A stretch of DNA of 33,971 nt from an uncultured Gammaproteobacteria bacterium (GCA_937984095.1 CALJYH010000011.1:1-33971), one strand, 5' to 3'. Positions 18,956 to 29,685 are shown, counted from the first letter of the stretch. Notes: generated by a model not told the origin, from the sequence alone. Translations and numbers: made by a program.

Positions 18956-21781
18956 TTAATCGAGTTTATCCGAGTATTCGGCTTCGAATGCATCTTTCAC
19001 CAAATGGGCTTCCTGGCTCTGGTGCAAAGCCATATAACCGACCGCGGGCGATGCAGCTGAAATACGGCCCGCGTATTGTACCTGTATTGGTGTAAAAATC
19101 TCGTTCAGTCGACTCTTGAACTCCCGGAACATCCCCTGGTTGCGAGGTTCATCCTGGCACCAGACAACATTTTCCAGTGCCGGGTAGCGCTCGTGAATGG
19201 CTTTCAGGTCCATCTTGGGAAACGGATATAACTGCTCGATCCTGGCAATCGCGGTGCTGTGATCATATTGCTGTTCGCGTGACTCGTATAGCTTGTAGTA
19301 TATCTTGCCGCTGCACAGGATCAGGCGTTTAACCTTCTTGTCATTGATTTCATCAATTTCCGGAATGACCTTCATGAATTCGCCCTCACTATAGGCGCTG
19401 AGCGGCGACACTGCCCGTTCATGACGTAACAGGCTTTTGGGACTCATGACGATGAGTGGCTTGCGGAAACCACAGACCATCTGGCTGCGCAGCAAGTGAA
19501 AGATCTGCTCCGGCAAAGTGGGTTGCACCACCCGCATATTGTGCTGCGCGCATAACTCCAGATAGCGTTCTATGCGCGCAGAGGAATGTTCCGGACCCTG
19601 GCCCTCGTATCCATGTGGCAACAGCATCACCAGGCCGTTGAGCCGACCCCACTTCATTTCACCCGAGCTGATAAACTGATCGATGACGACCTGGGCACCG
19701 TTGGCGAAGTCACCGAACTGGGCTTCCCAGATTACCAGCGAGTGCGGATCTGTCGAAGCATAGCCATATTCAAAACCCAGCACCGCCTCTTCCGATAAAA
19801 ACGAATTGATGACTTCGAAGCGTGGCTGATCTTCGGCAATATGTTTAAGCGGCTTGTAAATTTCCCCGCTATTCTGATCGTGCAGGGCTGCGTGGCGATG
19901 GAAAAAAGTGCCGCGTTCGCTATCCTGCCCCGACAGTCGCACGCGATGACCTTCATCCAGCAAGGTGGCATAGGCAAGATTCTCCGCGAAACCCCAGTCG
20001 CCGGGAATTTCACCATCGAGCATTTTCTGTCGATTCTCCATGATCTTGGCTACCCGCGGATGGAGTTTGAAGCCCTCGGGCAGGGTCAAAATGCTTTTAC
20101 CCAGCTGTTGAATCCTGTCAGCATCGACCGCGGTATTCGGGGTGTTATTGACATCGCCCTCGTTCAGGCCGGCCCAATCACGCGCTGCCGTCGGTTCGAG
20201 CCCTGAAATAACATTCAAAGCAACCGCTCCGCCCTCGTCCAGCGCACGGCGGTAGTCCGCTATCATTTGATCAACTTTCTCGCGCGTCGTGAAACCTTCA
20301 TTGATCAAACGCTCCGCGTGCAGTTCGGCCAGCCGTGGATGCTTTCGAATCGCGTCGTACATCAGTGGCTGAGTTACCGCAGGCTCATCAGCCTCGTTAT
20401 GACCGTAACGACGATAACAAACCATATCGATGACGACGTCCTTCTGGAAAGTTTCACGATACTTGACCGCGATCTCGGCGATAAATACGCAGGCTTCAGG
20501 ATCGTCACCGTTAACATGAAAAATTGGTGCCTGTACGATGCGAGCCACCTCGGTGCAGTAAAACGAGGAACGCATATCACGCGGATTACTGGTGGTGAAC
20601 CCGATCTGGTTGTTGACGATGATGTGAATCGTGCCACCGGTCTTGTAACCCCGGGTCTCACACATGTTAAAGGTCTCCATCACGACCCCTTGCCCGGCAA
20701 AGGCTGAATCGCCGTGAATCAATACCGGTAATACGTCATTGGTAGTACGGTCATCCAGACGGCGTTGACGGGCACGAACCGAACCCTCCACCACGGGGTC
20801 GACAATCTCAAGATGCGATGGATTGAATGCCAGGGCGAGGTGCATCGGTCCCGAATCGGTGTAAATGTCCGAAGAAAAACCCTGGTGGTACTTAACATCG
20901 TAGTTATAGCGTTCATCGAGTTCGATATTACCTTCGAACTCATCGAACAAATCGCTGGGCATCTTGCCAAAAATATTGGTGAGCACGTTCAGGCGCCCGC
21001 GATGGGCCATACCGATCACGACCTCGTGCGTACTGGTGACACCGGCCTGCTGCACGACCCGATCCAGAATCGGAATCAGGGATTCTCCACCCTCCAGGGA
21101 AAAGCGCTTCTGCCCGATGTAACGGGTATGCAGGTATTTTTCGAGATTCTCCGCGGCAATAATGCGGTCAAAAATCCGATTACGACGTCCTTCCCTGAAA
21201 TTTGGCTTCGCCAGTGTGGTCTCGATCTGTACCTGGATCCAGCGCTTTTGTGCGCGGTCCTCGATATGCATGTACTCCAGACCGATTGTTCCGCAATAGA
21301 TACTTTCCAGACGGTCGATAATCTGACGCAGCGGTGCATCCTCGATTCCGAATAAAGAGCCGGAACTAAAAACCGTGTCGAGGTCTGCCTCGGATAAATT
21401 GTTGCCCTCAAGCGTCATATCCTTGATTTCAGGGATCTTGGCGAGCCCCAACGGATCCAGGCGCGCTTTCTGATGCCCCTTGACGCGGTAAACGTTGATT
21501 AACTGGAACACCCTGAGCTGCCTGTCATCGTGTTCATGCAACTCGGTTGTGCTAATGCCATTGCCAAGCCGTTTGTTGAGTACCGCAGATCTCATTTGCG
21601 CCTGGATTTCGAAATGATCCTGGTCGGCGGTTAACTCTCCGTTTTTCAATTCTGAAAACCAGTCGCGCCAGTTTTCGTCGACAGCATTTTCGTCTTTCAG
21701 GTACCTCGAGTAGAGTTCCTCGATGAATGCAGCGTTAATCCCGTGCAGATAACTCTGTTGCTGCATTTTTTTCATGCTCAT
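18956..21781 (-). CDS. sucA: 2-oxoglutarate dehydrogenase E1
   Basis: 941 aa ORF with [56 protein letters not shown], and [12 protein letters not shown]. Confidence 0.97.
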   Translation of the reverse strand: MSMKKMQQQSYLHGINAAFIEELYSRYLKDENAVDENWRDWFSELKNGELTADQDHFEIQAQMRSAVLNKRLGNGISTTELHEHDDRQLRVFQLINVYRVKGHQKARLDPLGLAKIPEIKDMTLEGNNLSEADLDTVFSSGSLFGIEDAPLRQIIDRLESIYCGTIGLEYMHIEDRAQKRWIQVQIETTLAKPNFREGRRNRIFDRIIAAENLEKYLHTRYIGQKRFSLEGGESLIPILDRVVQQAGVTSTHEVVIGMAHRGRLNVLTNIFGKMPSDLFDEFEGNIELDERYNYDVKYHQGFSSDIYTDSGPMHLALAFNPSHLEIVDPVVEGSVRARQRRLDDRTTNDVLPVLIHGDSAFAGQGVVMETFNMCETRGYKTGGTIHIIVNNQIGFTTSNPRDMRSSFYCTEVARIVQAPIFHVNGDDPEACVFIAEIAVKYRETFQKDVVIDMVCYRRYGHNEADEPAVTQPLMYDAIRKHPRLAELHAERLINEGFTTREKVDQMIADYRRALDEGGAVALNVISGLEPTAARDWAGLNEGDVNNTPNTAVDADRIQQLGKSILTLPEGFKLHPRVAKIMENRQKMLDGEIPGDWGFAENLAYATLLDEGHRVRLSGQDSERGTFFHRHAALHDQNSGEIYKPLKHIAEDQPRFEVINSFLSEEAVLGFEYGYASTDPHSLVIWEAQFGDFANGAQVVIDQFISSGEMKWGRLNGLVMLLPHGYEGQGPEHSSARIERYLELCAQHNMRVVQPTLPEQIFHLLRSQMVCGFRKPLIVMSPKSLLRHERAVSPLSAYSEGEFMKVIPEIDEINDKKVKRLILCSGKIYYKLYESREQQYDHSTAIARIEQLYPFPKMDLKAIHERYPALENVVWCQDEPRNQGMFREFKSRLNEIFTPIQVQYAGRISAASPAVGYMALHQSQEAHLVKDAFEAEYSDKLD

Positions 21782-22008
21782 GGCGGCTTACCTTTGGGCT
21801 GATTCGTCGGTCAGTGAAGCGGGTTTCATGGTCTACATAATAACTTAAGTCGGGGCATTAATAAGCTAAATATTCCGCATCGTTACGATGCGAAGAAACA
21901 GACAATTTGTCAATATCATTAGATGCACCACTGCAATATGCCAATCAAGGTGTTTTTAATTTTGTAAGCGCTGTTAGAATACGCGAATTCTCAACCTGGG
22001 TTAGCCGC

Positions 22009-23682
22009 ATGGCGCAATACATATATACCATGAGCGGAGTAGGCAAAGTAGTGCCTCCGCAAAACGAAATCCTGAAAAACATTTCGCTCAATTTTTTCCC
22101 GGGCGCCAAGATTGGAGTACTGGGTTATAACGGCGCGGGCAAATCAACACTGCTGCGCATCATGGCCGGTGTCGATACCGAGTATAGTGGGGAAGCACGA
22201 CCACAAACCGGAATCAAGATCGGTTACCTGCCGCAGGAACCTGAACTGGATAACGATCTGGATGTGCGCGGCAACGTTGAACTGGGCGTAGCAGAGACCA
22301 AAACGCTGCTCGACCAGTTCAACGAAGTCAACATGAAATTTGCCGAACCCATGTCCGATGATGAAATGAATGATCTGCTGGCGCGGCAAGCCGAATTGCA
22401 GGAAAAAATTGAAGCTGCGGGTGCCTGGGACCTCGACCGCAAGCTGGATGTTGCCGCTGATGCGCTGCGCCTGCCTCCCTGGGATGCGGCGGTAGAACAC
22501 TTGTCTGGCGGCGAAAAGCGGCGTGTAGCGCTTTGCCGTTTGTTACTGTCGAATCCTGACATGCTGATCTTGGATGAACCCACCAACCACCTGGACGCCG
22601 AGTCGGTGGCCTGGCTCGAACGTTTCCTCAAGGACTTCCCCGGAACCGTGGTCGCGGTGACCCACGATCGCTACTTTCTCGATAATGTTGCCGGCTGGAT
22701 TCTCGAACTCGATCGCGGGCACGGGATTCCCTGGGAAGGAAACTATTCTTCCTGGCTCGAACAAAAGCAGAAGCGACTGGAGCACGAAGAACGCTCCGAG
22801 AAGGCCCGCATGAAATCGATGCAGGCCGAACTCGAGTGGGTACATGCGAATCCGAAGGGTCGCCAGTCAAAAAGCAAGGCCCGCCTGAAACGCTTCGAAG
22901 AGTTGTCTTCGCAGGAATACCAGAAGCGTTCTGAAACACGGGAGCTCTATATTCCCCCTGGACCACGACTCGGTGACATCGTGGTCGAAATCGATGGCGG
23001 CAAGAAATCTTATGGCGACAAGCTGTTGTACCAGGACCTGGAATTCAAACTACCTCGCGGTGGTATCGTCGGCATCATTGGCCCCAATGGTGCCGGTAAA
23101 ACCACGCTGTTTCGCATCATCGTGGGTCAGGACAAGCTCGATGAAGGGAGCATCAAAATCGGTGATACGGTAAAAATTGCTTATGTCGATCAATCTCGAG
23201 ATGATCTCGATGGCAGCAAGACGGTCTGGCAAGAACTGTCTGACGGGCTCGATAATATCGTGGTTGGCAGCTACGAAGTTCCCTCACGTGCCTACGTCTC
23301 GCGCTTCAACTTTCGCGGTGCCGCACAGCAGAAATTTGTCAAGGATCTCTCCGGGGGCGAACGCAATCGTTTGCACCTGGCCAAGTTGCTAAAAAGCGGT
23401 GGTAACCTGCTGTTGCTGGACGAACCAACCAACGACCTCGATGTCGAGACCTTGCGTGCACTTGAAGAAGCAATTCTGGATTTTCCAGGTAGCGTGGTCG
23501 TGATTTCTCACGATCGCTGGTTTCTTGATCGAATCGCAACCCACATTATTGCGTTTGAAGGTAATAGCGAAGTCTATACTTACGAGGGAAACTATACCGA
23601 GTATGAATCCCATCGCAAGCAACGCCTGGGCCAGGATGCCGATCAACCGCACCGGATCAAATACAAAAAACTTGATGCCTGA
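22009..23682 (+). CDS. ettA: Energy-dependent translational throttle protein EttA (ABC-F ATPase)
   Basis: [54 protein letters not shown], two Walker A/signature sets ([30 protein letters not shown]) and an ABC-F linker region. The likely start is the internal ATG at 22009. Confidence 0.96.
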   Translation: MAQYIYTMSGVGKVVPPQNEILKNISLNFFPGAKIGVLGYNGAGKSTLLRIMAGVDTEYSGEARPQTGIKIGYLPQEPELDNDLDVRGNVELGVAETKTLLDQFNEVNMKFAEPMSDDEMNDLLARQAELQEKIEAAGAWDLDRKLDVAADALRLPPWDAAVEHLSGGEKRRVALCRLLLSNPDMLILDEPTNHLDAESVAWLERFLKDFPGTVVAVTHDRYFLDNVAGWILELDRGHGIPWEGNYSSWLEQKQKRLEHEERSEKARMKSMQAELEWVHANPKGRQSKSKARLKRFEELSSQEYQKRSETRELYIPPGPRLGDIVVEIDGGKKSYGDKLLYQDLEFKLPRGGIVGIIGPNGAGKTTLFRIIVGQDKLDEGSIKIGDTVKIAYVDQSRDDLDGSKTVWQELSDGLDNIVVGSYEVPSRAYVSRFNFRGAAQQKFVKDLSGGERNRLHLAKLLKSGGNLLLLDEPTNDLDVETLRALEEAILDFPGSVVVISHDRWFLDRIATHIIAFEGNSEVYTYEGNYTEYESHRKQRLGQDADQPHRIKYKKLDA

Positions 23683-24521
23683 TGACTGATATCGACAAAC
23701 TTTTCAAACGCCTCGGTGGTCTGCTCGACCGGGTTGAGAAAATAGTTCCCGGTCCAAGCGAAATCAGGACCGAGCCGGGTTATTGTGCCTATCGCTGGTC
23801 AGCCGGTGGTCTGGATGGAATTTCGCAGTTCGATCAGGTCGATAAGACCGAGCTCTTGCATCTTGAACGCCAGCAAAACCTGCTGTTTCGCAACACGACC
23901 CTGTTCCTGGACGATAAGATTGCTAACAATGCCTTGTTATGGGGTGCGCGTGGCACCGGCAAGTCGTCCCTGATCAAGGCACAATTATCTGAATTTCAGG
24001 AGCGTGGATTATGCATCGTAGAAATCCCGAAATCAGCGACGAGCGAGCTTTTCGACGTAATCCGTCACCTCGCTAGTGATGGACGCAAGTTCATCGTCTA
24101 CCTTGACGATCTGTCATTTGAAGCCAATGACGATTCCTACAAGGCGCTCAAGGCCTGCCTCGAGGGCTCGCTGCAACCGCAGCCCGCCAATGTCATCATT
24201 TACGCCACCTCGAATCGACGCCACCTGATGCCTGAATCGATGCAGGATAATCTCGACAGCACCATGGTCGATGGCCAATTACACCCGAGCGACAGCATCG
24301 AGGAAAAAATCTCCTTGTCAGACCGTTTCGGGCTATGGCTTTCGTTCCATCCTTTCACCCAGGATCAATACCTGGCAGTAGTCGAGCAAACCCTGAAGGC
24401 CAGGACTTTGAAGATGAATGATGACGCGCGTATTGAAGCGCTGCGATTTGCAACCCAACGCGGTTCACGCAGCGGCCGCATCGCGGTGCAGTTCGTCGCC
24501 TACTGGGAAAGCATCAAGTAG
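23682..24521 (+). CDS. DUF815-family P-loop/AAA-type ATPase
   Basis: 279 aa ORF with Walker A LLWGARGTGKSSLIKA and Walker B-like KFIVYLDDLSFE, plus IIYATSNRRHLMPE. Its ATG overlaps the ettA stop codon by 1 nt (TGATG). Confidence 0.82.
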   Translation: MTDIDKLFKRLGGLLDRVEKIVPGPSEIRTEPGYCAYRWSAGGLDGISQFDQVDKTELLHLERQQNLLFRNTTLFLDDKIANNALLWGARGTGKSSLIKAQLSEFQERGLCIVEIPKSATSELFDVIRHLASDGRKFIVYLDDLSFEANDDSYKALKACLEGSLQPQPANVIIYATSNRRHLMPESMQDNLDSTMVDGQLHPSDSIEEKISLSDRFGLWLSFHPFTQDQYLAVVEQTLKARTLKMNDDARIEALRFATQRGSRSGRIAVQFVAYWESIK

Positions 24522-24580
24522 GTAGCCCCACTTTCGCGGCGGTCCGACGTATCGGGATAACGGAACTATTCAGAACGCTG

Positions 24581-26056
24581 TTAACGCATGGTGAACGGAT
24601 TTGCCATCGGCTCACTGGAGATATTAATCCAGACTGTCTTGGTACGCGTGTAATCATAAATCGTGTCGATCCCGCTTTCCCGGCCGGGGCCGCTGTTTTT
24701 GAATCCGCCAAACGGGGCAATCGGTGAAATCACGCGGTAAGTGTTAACCCAGACGATTCCCGAATGAATTGCATCGGATACGCGTAACGCGCGCGCGACA
24801 TTGGAAGTGAAGACACCCGAGCCAAGACCAAAATCGGAGTTGTTAGCCATTTCGACAGCCTCTTCCTCGGTATCGAAACTGAGTGCCGATAGAATGGGTC
24901 CGAACATTTCTTCGCGCACCGTGCGAATATCCTGATTCGGGCAATCAAGTATGGTGGGACTATAGTACCAACCGGTATCGAATCCTTCGGGCTGCTTACC
25001 GCCCAGTAACAGGTTTGCCCCTTCCTTGACCGCATCGTCGACTGACTCAGTGATATGGTCGAGTTGTTCCCGGGTGCACAGAGGTCCGACCTGGGTATCT
25101 TCGGCGAGCGGGTCACCAATGCAAATCTGGCTTGCGCGCTCGACCAGTTTTTCAAGCACCTGCTGGCGAATGCCAGACTGAATAAACACCCTCGAACCAG
25201 CAACACAACTCTGTCCGGTGGCACCGAAGTTGCCGGCGATTATGCCGTTAACGGCGCCTTCGATGTCGGCATCATCAAAAACCAGAATCGGGGACTTGCC
25301 ACCCAGTTCGAGCGATACCACGGCAAAGTTTTCAGCCGTATTGCGCACTATATGACGCGCAGTTTCAGGACCCCCGGTAAACGCAACCCGGGCAACATCC
25401 GGATGGCTGGTCAGCATACGTCCACAGGGCTCGCCGTAACCGGTAATGACGTTAACCACCCCTGGAGGAAATCCTGCCTCTTCTACGATCCTGGCAAACT
25501 CGAACATCGGTGCAGGAGCCATCTCGGACGCTTTTAACACCACCGTATTACCCGCGGCCAGTGCCGGCCCCAGTTTGGTCGCGGTTAGAAACATTTGCGC
25601 ATTCCACGGCACTACGGCAGCAACTACTCCGATCGGAACGCGCTTGGTGTAGACATGCATATTGGGTTTGTCGATCGGCAGGGTTGCACCCTGAATCTTA
25701 TCAGCGAGGCCTGCGAAGTAGTAATAGTAATCGGCAACATAACCGGTCTGGGCGCGAGTTTCCTTGGCCAGCTTACCGCTATCGATAGTTTCGATCTCAC
25801 CCAGCATCTGCGAATTTTCGGCTATCAAGTCACCGAGACGATGCAGCAATTTTCCGCGCTGGGTCGCATTCATCTCTGCCCAGGGGCCCGTATCCAATGC
25901 GCGCCTCGCGGCGGCAACGGCCCGATTTACTTCGGCTTCACCGGCGATGGCGGCAGTCGCCCATACCTCGCCCGTGGCTGGATTTATTGAATCGAGTTGT
26001 CCTCCGTCAGAGCCATCACACCATTCACCATCGATGTACATTTGATAATGTTTCAT
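24581..26056 (-). CDS. NAD(P)-dependent aldehyde dehydrogenase
   Basis: 491 aa ORF with VPWNAQMFLTATKLGPALAAGNTVVLK, catalytic Glu motif LELGGKSP, catalytic Cys motif GQSCVAGSR, and EMFGPILS. Confidence 0.94.
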   Translation of the reverse strand: MKHYQMYIDGEWCDGSDGGQLDSINPATGEVWATAAIAGEAEVNRAVAAARRALDTGPWAEMNATQRGKLLHRLGDLIAENSQMLGEIETIDSGKLAKETRAQTGYVADYYYYFAGLADKIQGATLPIDKPNMHVYTKRVPIGVVAAVVPWNAQMFLTATKLGPALAAGNTVVLKASEMAPAPMFEFARIVEEAGFPPGVVNVITGYGEPCGRMLTSHPDVARVAFTGGPETARHIVRNTAENFAVVSLELGGKSPILVFDDADIEGAVNGIIAGNFGATGQSCVAGSRVFIQSGIRQQVLEKLVERASQICIGDPLAEDTQVGPLCTREQLDHITESVDDAVKEGANLLLGGKQPEGFDTGWYYSPTILDCPNQDIRTVREEMFGPILSALSFDTEEEAVEMANNSDFGLGSGVFTSNVARALRVSDAIHSGIVWVNTYRVISPIAPFGGFKNSGPGRESGIDTIYDYTRTKTVWINISSEPMANPFTMR

Positions 26057-26171
26057 AGTTATATTCCCAGTATGTGACTGGCGCCAAGACTAGCGTTAAA
26101 TTCCGGCAGATAAAAGCGAAATTCGGTAACAAGCGCTATTATGCGCATAATCAATCGCGACCCGCACTGAC

Positions 26172-26882
26172 ATGAACGAAAATTCCTCACCAAACAAATC
26201 CAATCCGGCTGCAGAAGCCGCCATGGCGCGTCATCTCGAAGCCATTCGGCGGGTCACGGTAGACCATGAATATGCTTACGATAGCGAAGGCCTGATAACC
26301 AACAAACTTAAGTTCATGGCCAGTAATTGCAGCATGGTCCTGGACATAGGCCAGTCAACCCGCGAAAACGTCAAACTGTTCGAGCAGCGCAAGATAGAAA
26401 GCATGGACATTAATCTCGAGGAGCCAGCAGCAGATATTATCGATGACATCTGCGCCCCAAGCAGACTGCAATACGAGCGTTATGACGGCATTGTTTGTCT
26501 TTCCGTGCTGGAGCACGTCTATGACCCGTTCACAGCAACTCGAGAGATTTTTCGTTTGCTGCAACCCGGTGGCTATTTATTTCTGCACCTACCTTTCCTG
26601 TTTCGCTACCATGCTCCCCAGGACCTCAGCTTTACCGATTGTTACCGATTTAGCCGGGATGGCATAGCCTGGCTGCTGCGTGATTTTTCAGAAGTTACCC
26701 TGTATTCGATACGCGGCCCCTATTCGTCTATTTTCAACCTGCATCGGAGTTGGAAGAAAGGCGTCGAAAAACACCTCGGAATGGCGCCTGCTCGCTGGTT
26801 AGATCGAGTCGGAATGAGATTTTTCGGCCGCCCAACCAGCGAACTGCAGGTCTCTGGTTACTATGCCTGGGCCAAAAAATAA
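26172..26882 (+). CDS. Class I SAM-dependent methyltransferase
   Basis: 236 aa ORF with SMVLDIGQSTRENVKLF, DGIVCLSVLEHVYDPFTATREIFRLLQPGGYLFLHLPF, as in Methyltransf_11-type enzymes. Confidence 0.8.
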   Translation: MNENSSPNKSNPAAEAAMARHLEAIRRVTVDHEYAYDSEGLITNKLKFMASNCSMVLDIGQSTRENVKLFEQRKIESMDINLEEPAADIIDDICAPSRLQYERYDGIVCLSVLEHVYDPFTATREIFRLLQPGGYLFLHLPFLFRYHAPQDLSFTDCYRFSRDGIAWLLRDFSEVTLYSIRGPYSSIFNLHRSWKKGVEKHLGMAPARWLDRVGMRFFGRPTSELQVSGYYAWAKK

Positions 26883-26992
26883 CAGTTTTTTGTTGGAAAA
26901 TGCCGATTGACGCGCAAATGAGAAGGCCTAAACGTTACCGAAGCGCTTGAAATGTAAGCAATCACGTGCCAGTCTTTAGTCATTGACTCAAA

Positions 26993-27013
26993 AAAAACGC
27001 GTTTTTAGCGTTT
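26993..27013. promoter_or_regulatory. Overlapping inverted repeats immediately upstream of the Shine-Dalgarno of the CNB-domain gene
   Basis: Perfect palindrome AAAAACGCGTTTTT (26993-27006), and alternative hairpin AAACGC (26995-27000), 7-nt loop, GCGTTT (27008-27013), abutting GGAG at 27014-27017. Confidence 0.35.
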
Positions 27014-27025
27014 GGAGCACGTAGC

Positions 27026-27493
27026 TTGGATCTCGCTGAAGAAACCGATTTACTCCGAAAAATCCCGATGTTTGCCAAGATGGAAACCTCTAAGCTAAAG
27101 CTATTGGCTTTCGCTAGCGAGATCGTGTCTTTCGAGACCGGCGATACCGTTTTCCGTAGCGGTGAAAGCGCAGATTATGCCTACGTTATTATGAGTGGCT
27201 CGGTCGATATTGTTACCGAAACCGATTCCGGACCGGTGCTCGTCGCCACGCTGTCACAAAATCAGCTTATCGGTGAGCTGGGATTGCTTAATAATGCGCC
27301 CAGAAACGCAACTCTCATCGCCAAGGATAGCCTCAAGGCAATGAAGATTACCGGCGATATGTTTTTCCGAATACTCAGGGAAAATTCAGAGGTCGCACTC
27401 GATGTAATCCGGATGTTAAGCGACAAGCTATCCACGACCCACGCACGGCTCGAGGCCTTACAAAAGCAGGTGAATAAACAGGGCGAGTCTTAA
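27026..27493 (+). CDS. Stand-alone cyclic nucleotide-binding (CNB/CAP_ED) domain protein
   Basis: 155 aa ORF with a phosphate-binding-cassette-like motif LIGELGLLNNAPRNATL and no apparent C-terminal HTH. TTG start at 27026 with GGAG at 27014-27017. Confidence 0.87.
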   Translation: MDLAEETDLLRKIPMFAKMETSKLKLLAFASEIVSFETGDTVFRSGESADYAYVIMSGSVDIVTETDSGPVLVATLSQNQLIGELGLLNNAPRNATLIAKDSLKAMKITGDMFFRILRENSEVALDVIRMLSDKLSTTHARLEALQKQVNKQGES

Positions 27494-28152
27494 TGCCGTC
27501 ACCCGCAGCAGACAGTATCGTCGGTCTTGACCGCTTTCGGGACCTGTGGCGTCGCTGCTTAATCGACGATGAAAAGGATGAAAGCGCCTCTATTCACCAG
27601 CGATTGGTAAGCTCCTACTGCGAACCGCAACGCCACTATCATACACTGGCCCATATCGAGCATTGTCTTGGCATGTTCGATCAGTGTAAATCTCTCGTCG
27701 GCAACCCCGATGCTCTAGAACTCGCGGTCTGGTTTCACGATGTTATATTTGAACCTGGCAGGCACGATAACGAAGCCCTCAGCAAAGAACTCTACCTCTA
27801 TCTTTCCATAAGGGTACATGCACCAGAATTGAGAGAGTTAGTGGGTCGATTGATAATGGCCACCCTGCACGACGGCAGTTCGCTCGAAGACGACGATGCG
27901 CGCTACATGGTCGATATCGATTTATCAAGTTTTGGCCTGTCCTGGGATGAGTTTTTACAGGATAGCAACAACTTGCGACTGGAGAATCCACAGCTCAGCG
28001 ATGCCGAGTACTATTTTAACCAGGGAAACTTTCAGAATCATCTCCTGGGCAGGGAACGCTTTTATCTTTCTGATTTTTTTAGCCAGCGCTACGAATCACG
28101 GGCACGAGACAACCTGGCCCGTTATTTTGAACGCGTGCGCCAGTCATCCTGA
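27493..28152 (+). CDS. HD-superfamily metal-dependent phosphohydrolase (COG4339-like)
   Basis: 219 aa ORF with RHYHTLAHIEHCL, WFHDVIFEPGRHDNE, IMATLH, and VDIDLSSFGLSW. ATG overlaps the stop of the preceding CDS by 1 nt (TAATG). Confidence 0.82.
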   Translation: MPSPAADSIVGLDRFRDLWRRCLIDDEKDESASIHQRLVSSYCEPQRHYHTLAHIEHCLGMFDQCKSLVGNPDALELAVWFHDVIFEPGRHDNEALSKELYLYLSIRVHAPELRELVGRLIMATLHDGSSLEDDDARYMVDIDLSSFGLSWDEFLQDSNNLRLENPQLSDAEYYFNQGNFQNHLLGRERFYLSDFFSQRYESRARDNLARYFERVRQSS

Positions 28153-29607
28153 TCAAACCTTGGCTTTCGGTGGCGGTAATAGATCCGAGGCCACAGTATA
28201 AATTCTAACCGGACGATTCAGCCCGCGCACCAGTACTTCGCCCAGCTCCTGGAACTCGAACATGTTCGGGGGGATCTCGGCAAGGGTACTTTCGGAGACA
28301 ATAATGCGCGTCCCGTAGTCCTTGTTTAATTGCTCCAGGCGTGCCGTCAGGTTGACGTTATCGCCATGCACCGTGTATCCAACCCGGTCCCCGGAGCCGA
28401 CCAATCCACCCACCACTGAGCCAGTATTGATACCGACCCTTGTATTGAATGAAATTCCCTCGCCGAACTGCACACCGTCCAACACGGTTTGAATCTCAAG
28501 TGCCGCCCTGACCGCGTTGCTGGCATGATTGCTATCCGGCTTAGGAACATTGAATGTAGCCAACACCGCATCCCCCTGGAACTGGCTGATAACGCCGCCA
28601 AATTGACTTATCGGACCAGCTATCAAGCTGAAATAGCGGTTCAGGGCTTCGATCAACTCTTCAGGAGTCAGAGTTTCACTGATCGCCGTGAATCCTTCGA
28701 TATCGGTAAACAGGATGGTGCATTCGCTGACCTCCCCTTTGCCAGTGATTGCGCCCTCTTCTGACTGAATAACCTTTTGCGCGACCTCCTGGGGCACGAA
28801 TCTCGATAAGTCCCGTGCCGCACTGCCCTCGATAATCGATTCGATGAGCAAGCCCCTGGCACGGTGCAGTGCCAATGCAAGCACGCCGGTAACCATTAAA
28901 ATCGACACGATTTTGTCAAATTCCGCGCCGATCAAAACACTATTTGAAGTCATGTATTCGATGTAGTCGCGAGTAATCATATTGCTGGCAGGGTCATTCA
29001 GCAGTACGTAAACAACCATTAATACCCAGCCAGTCGCTGCACTCAGACCCGTTGAAATCACAAACCGTGGATCGAAGTGCAGCGCCCGTATCGAGATAAA
29101 GATAAACAGGTAAAGCAGCGTCGGTGCCTTAAGGTAAAAGGAAGGCGGTTGTTCGTACTGCAGATGAAAGCTCCAGATCAGACCCATTAATAGAACAATA
29201 TCGGCAACCGACGAAAGATATAACATCCAGTCTGGAAGTTTACGTTTTACCGCCAGGCCCAGGCGTATCAGGCTGAACACAAGATACAGCGCCAGCACCC
29301 AGGGCACCGGGGCAAAGTCAGCATCTTGCGTAAAAGTCTTTGGCGCAATTGAGTAGAGCAAACCGAATGTAAAAACAATCGCCAGCTGGATCACGCTAAT
29401 CAGAATTTCACTTCGTTCCTGCTGATCCTGTATCGATTTGCGCAGCCGATCCGGTAATATTTGATCCTGGAAACCGCCCCCAAGCAAAGACCGCCGGGGC
29501 TCAGAACTGTTACTTGTTAATTTATTATTCAATACAGGCTCCAACAGGCGCTTTCTGCATCTCGGATATAAGACAGAATCGGCCACCAATAATTCCCATG
29601 CTTGCAT
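28153..29607 (-). CDS. Membrane-bound class III adenylate/guanylate cyclase
   Basis: 484 aa ORF with an N-terminal hydrophobic multi-TM region and a C-terminal cyclase domain: CTILFTDIEGFTAISE, QFQGDAVLATFN, TRVGINTGSVVGGLVGS, YTVHGDNVNLTARLEQLNK. Confidence 0.92.
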   Translation of the reverse strand: MQAWELLVADSVLYPRCRKRLLEPVLNNKLTSNSSEPRRSLLGGGFQDQILPDRLRKSIQDQQERSEILISVIQLAIVFTFGLLYSIAPKTFTQDADFAPVPWVLALYLVFSLIRLGLAVKRKLPDWMLYLSSVADIVLLMGLIWSFHLQYEQPPSFYLKAPTLLYLFIFISIRALHFDPRFVISTGLSAATGWVLMVVYVLLNDPASNMITRDYIEYMTSNSVLIGAEFDKIVSILMVTGVLALALHRARGLLIESIIEGSAARDLSRFVPQEVAQKVIQSEEGAITGKGEVSECTILFTDIEGFTAISETLTPEELIEALNRYFSLIAGPISQFGGVISQFQGDAVLATFNVPKPDSNHASNAVRAALEIQTVLDGVQFGEGISFNTRVGINTGSVVGGLVGSGDRVGYTVHGDNVNLTARLEQLNKDYGTRIIVSESTLAEIPPNMFEFQELGEVLVRGLNRPVRIYTVASDLLPPPKAKV

Positions 29608-29685
29608 ATAAAATACTCAAACGACAGTGCGTTTAGGGCAATTTCAGTGTAGTCTGCGCCAAGTACTTAGCCAGGTACGGATAAA

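Noticed and set aside
18145-19095. 316 aa plus-strand ORF
   Set aside because: Antisense to sucB and the end of sucA; the Ala/Ser-rich translation reflects the opposite strand of the lipoyl/linker region.
21907-22008. 34-residue N-terminal extension of EttA in the ORF track
   Set aside because: Known EttA proteins begin MAQYIYTM; the upstream in-frame ATG is in the sucA-ettA intergenic region and lacks family conservation.
22144-22966. Overlapping minus-strand ORFs within ettA
   Set aside because: Antisense to a highly conserved gene; no start context or motif support.
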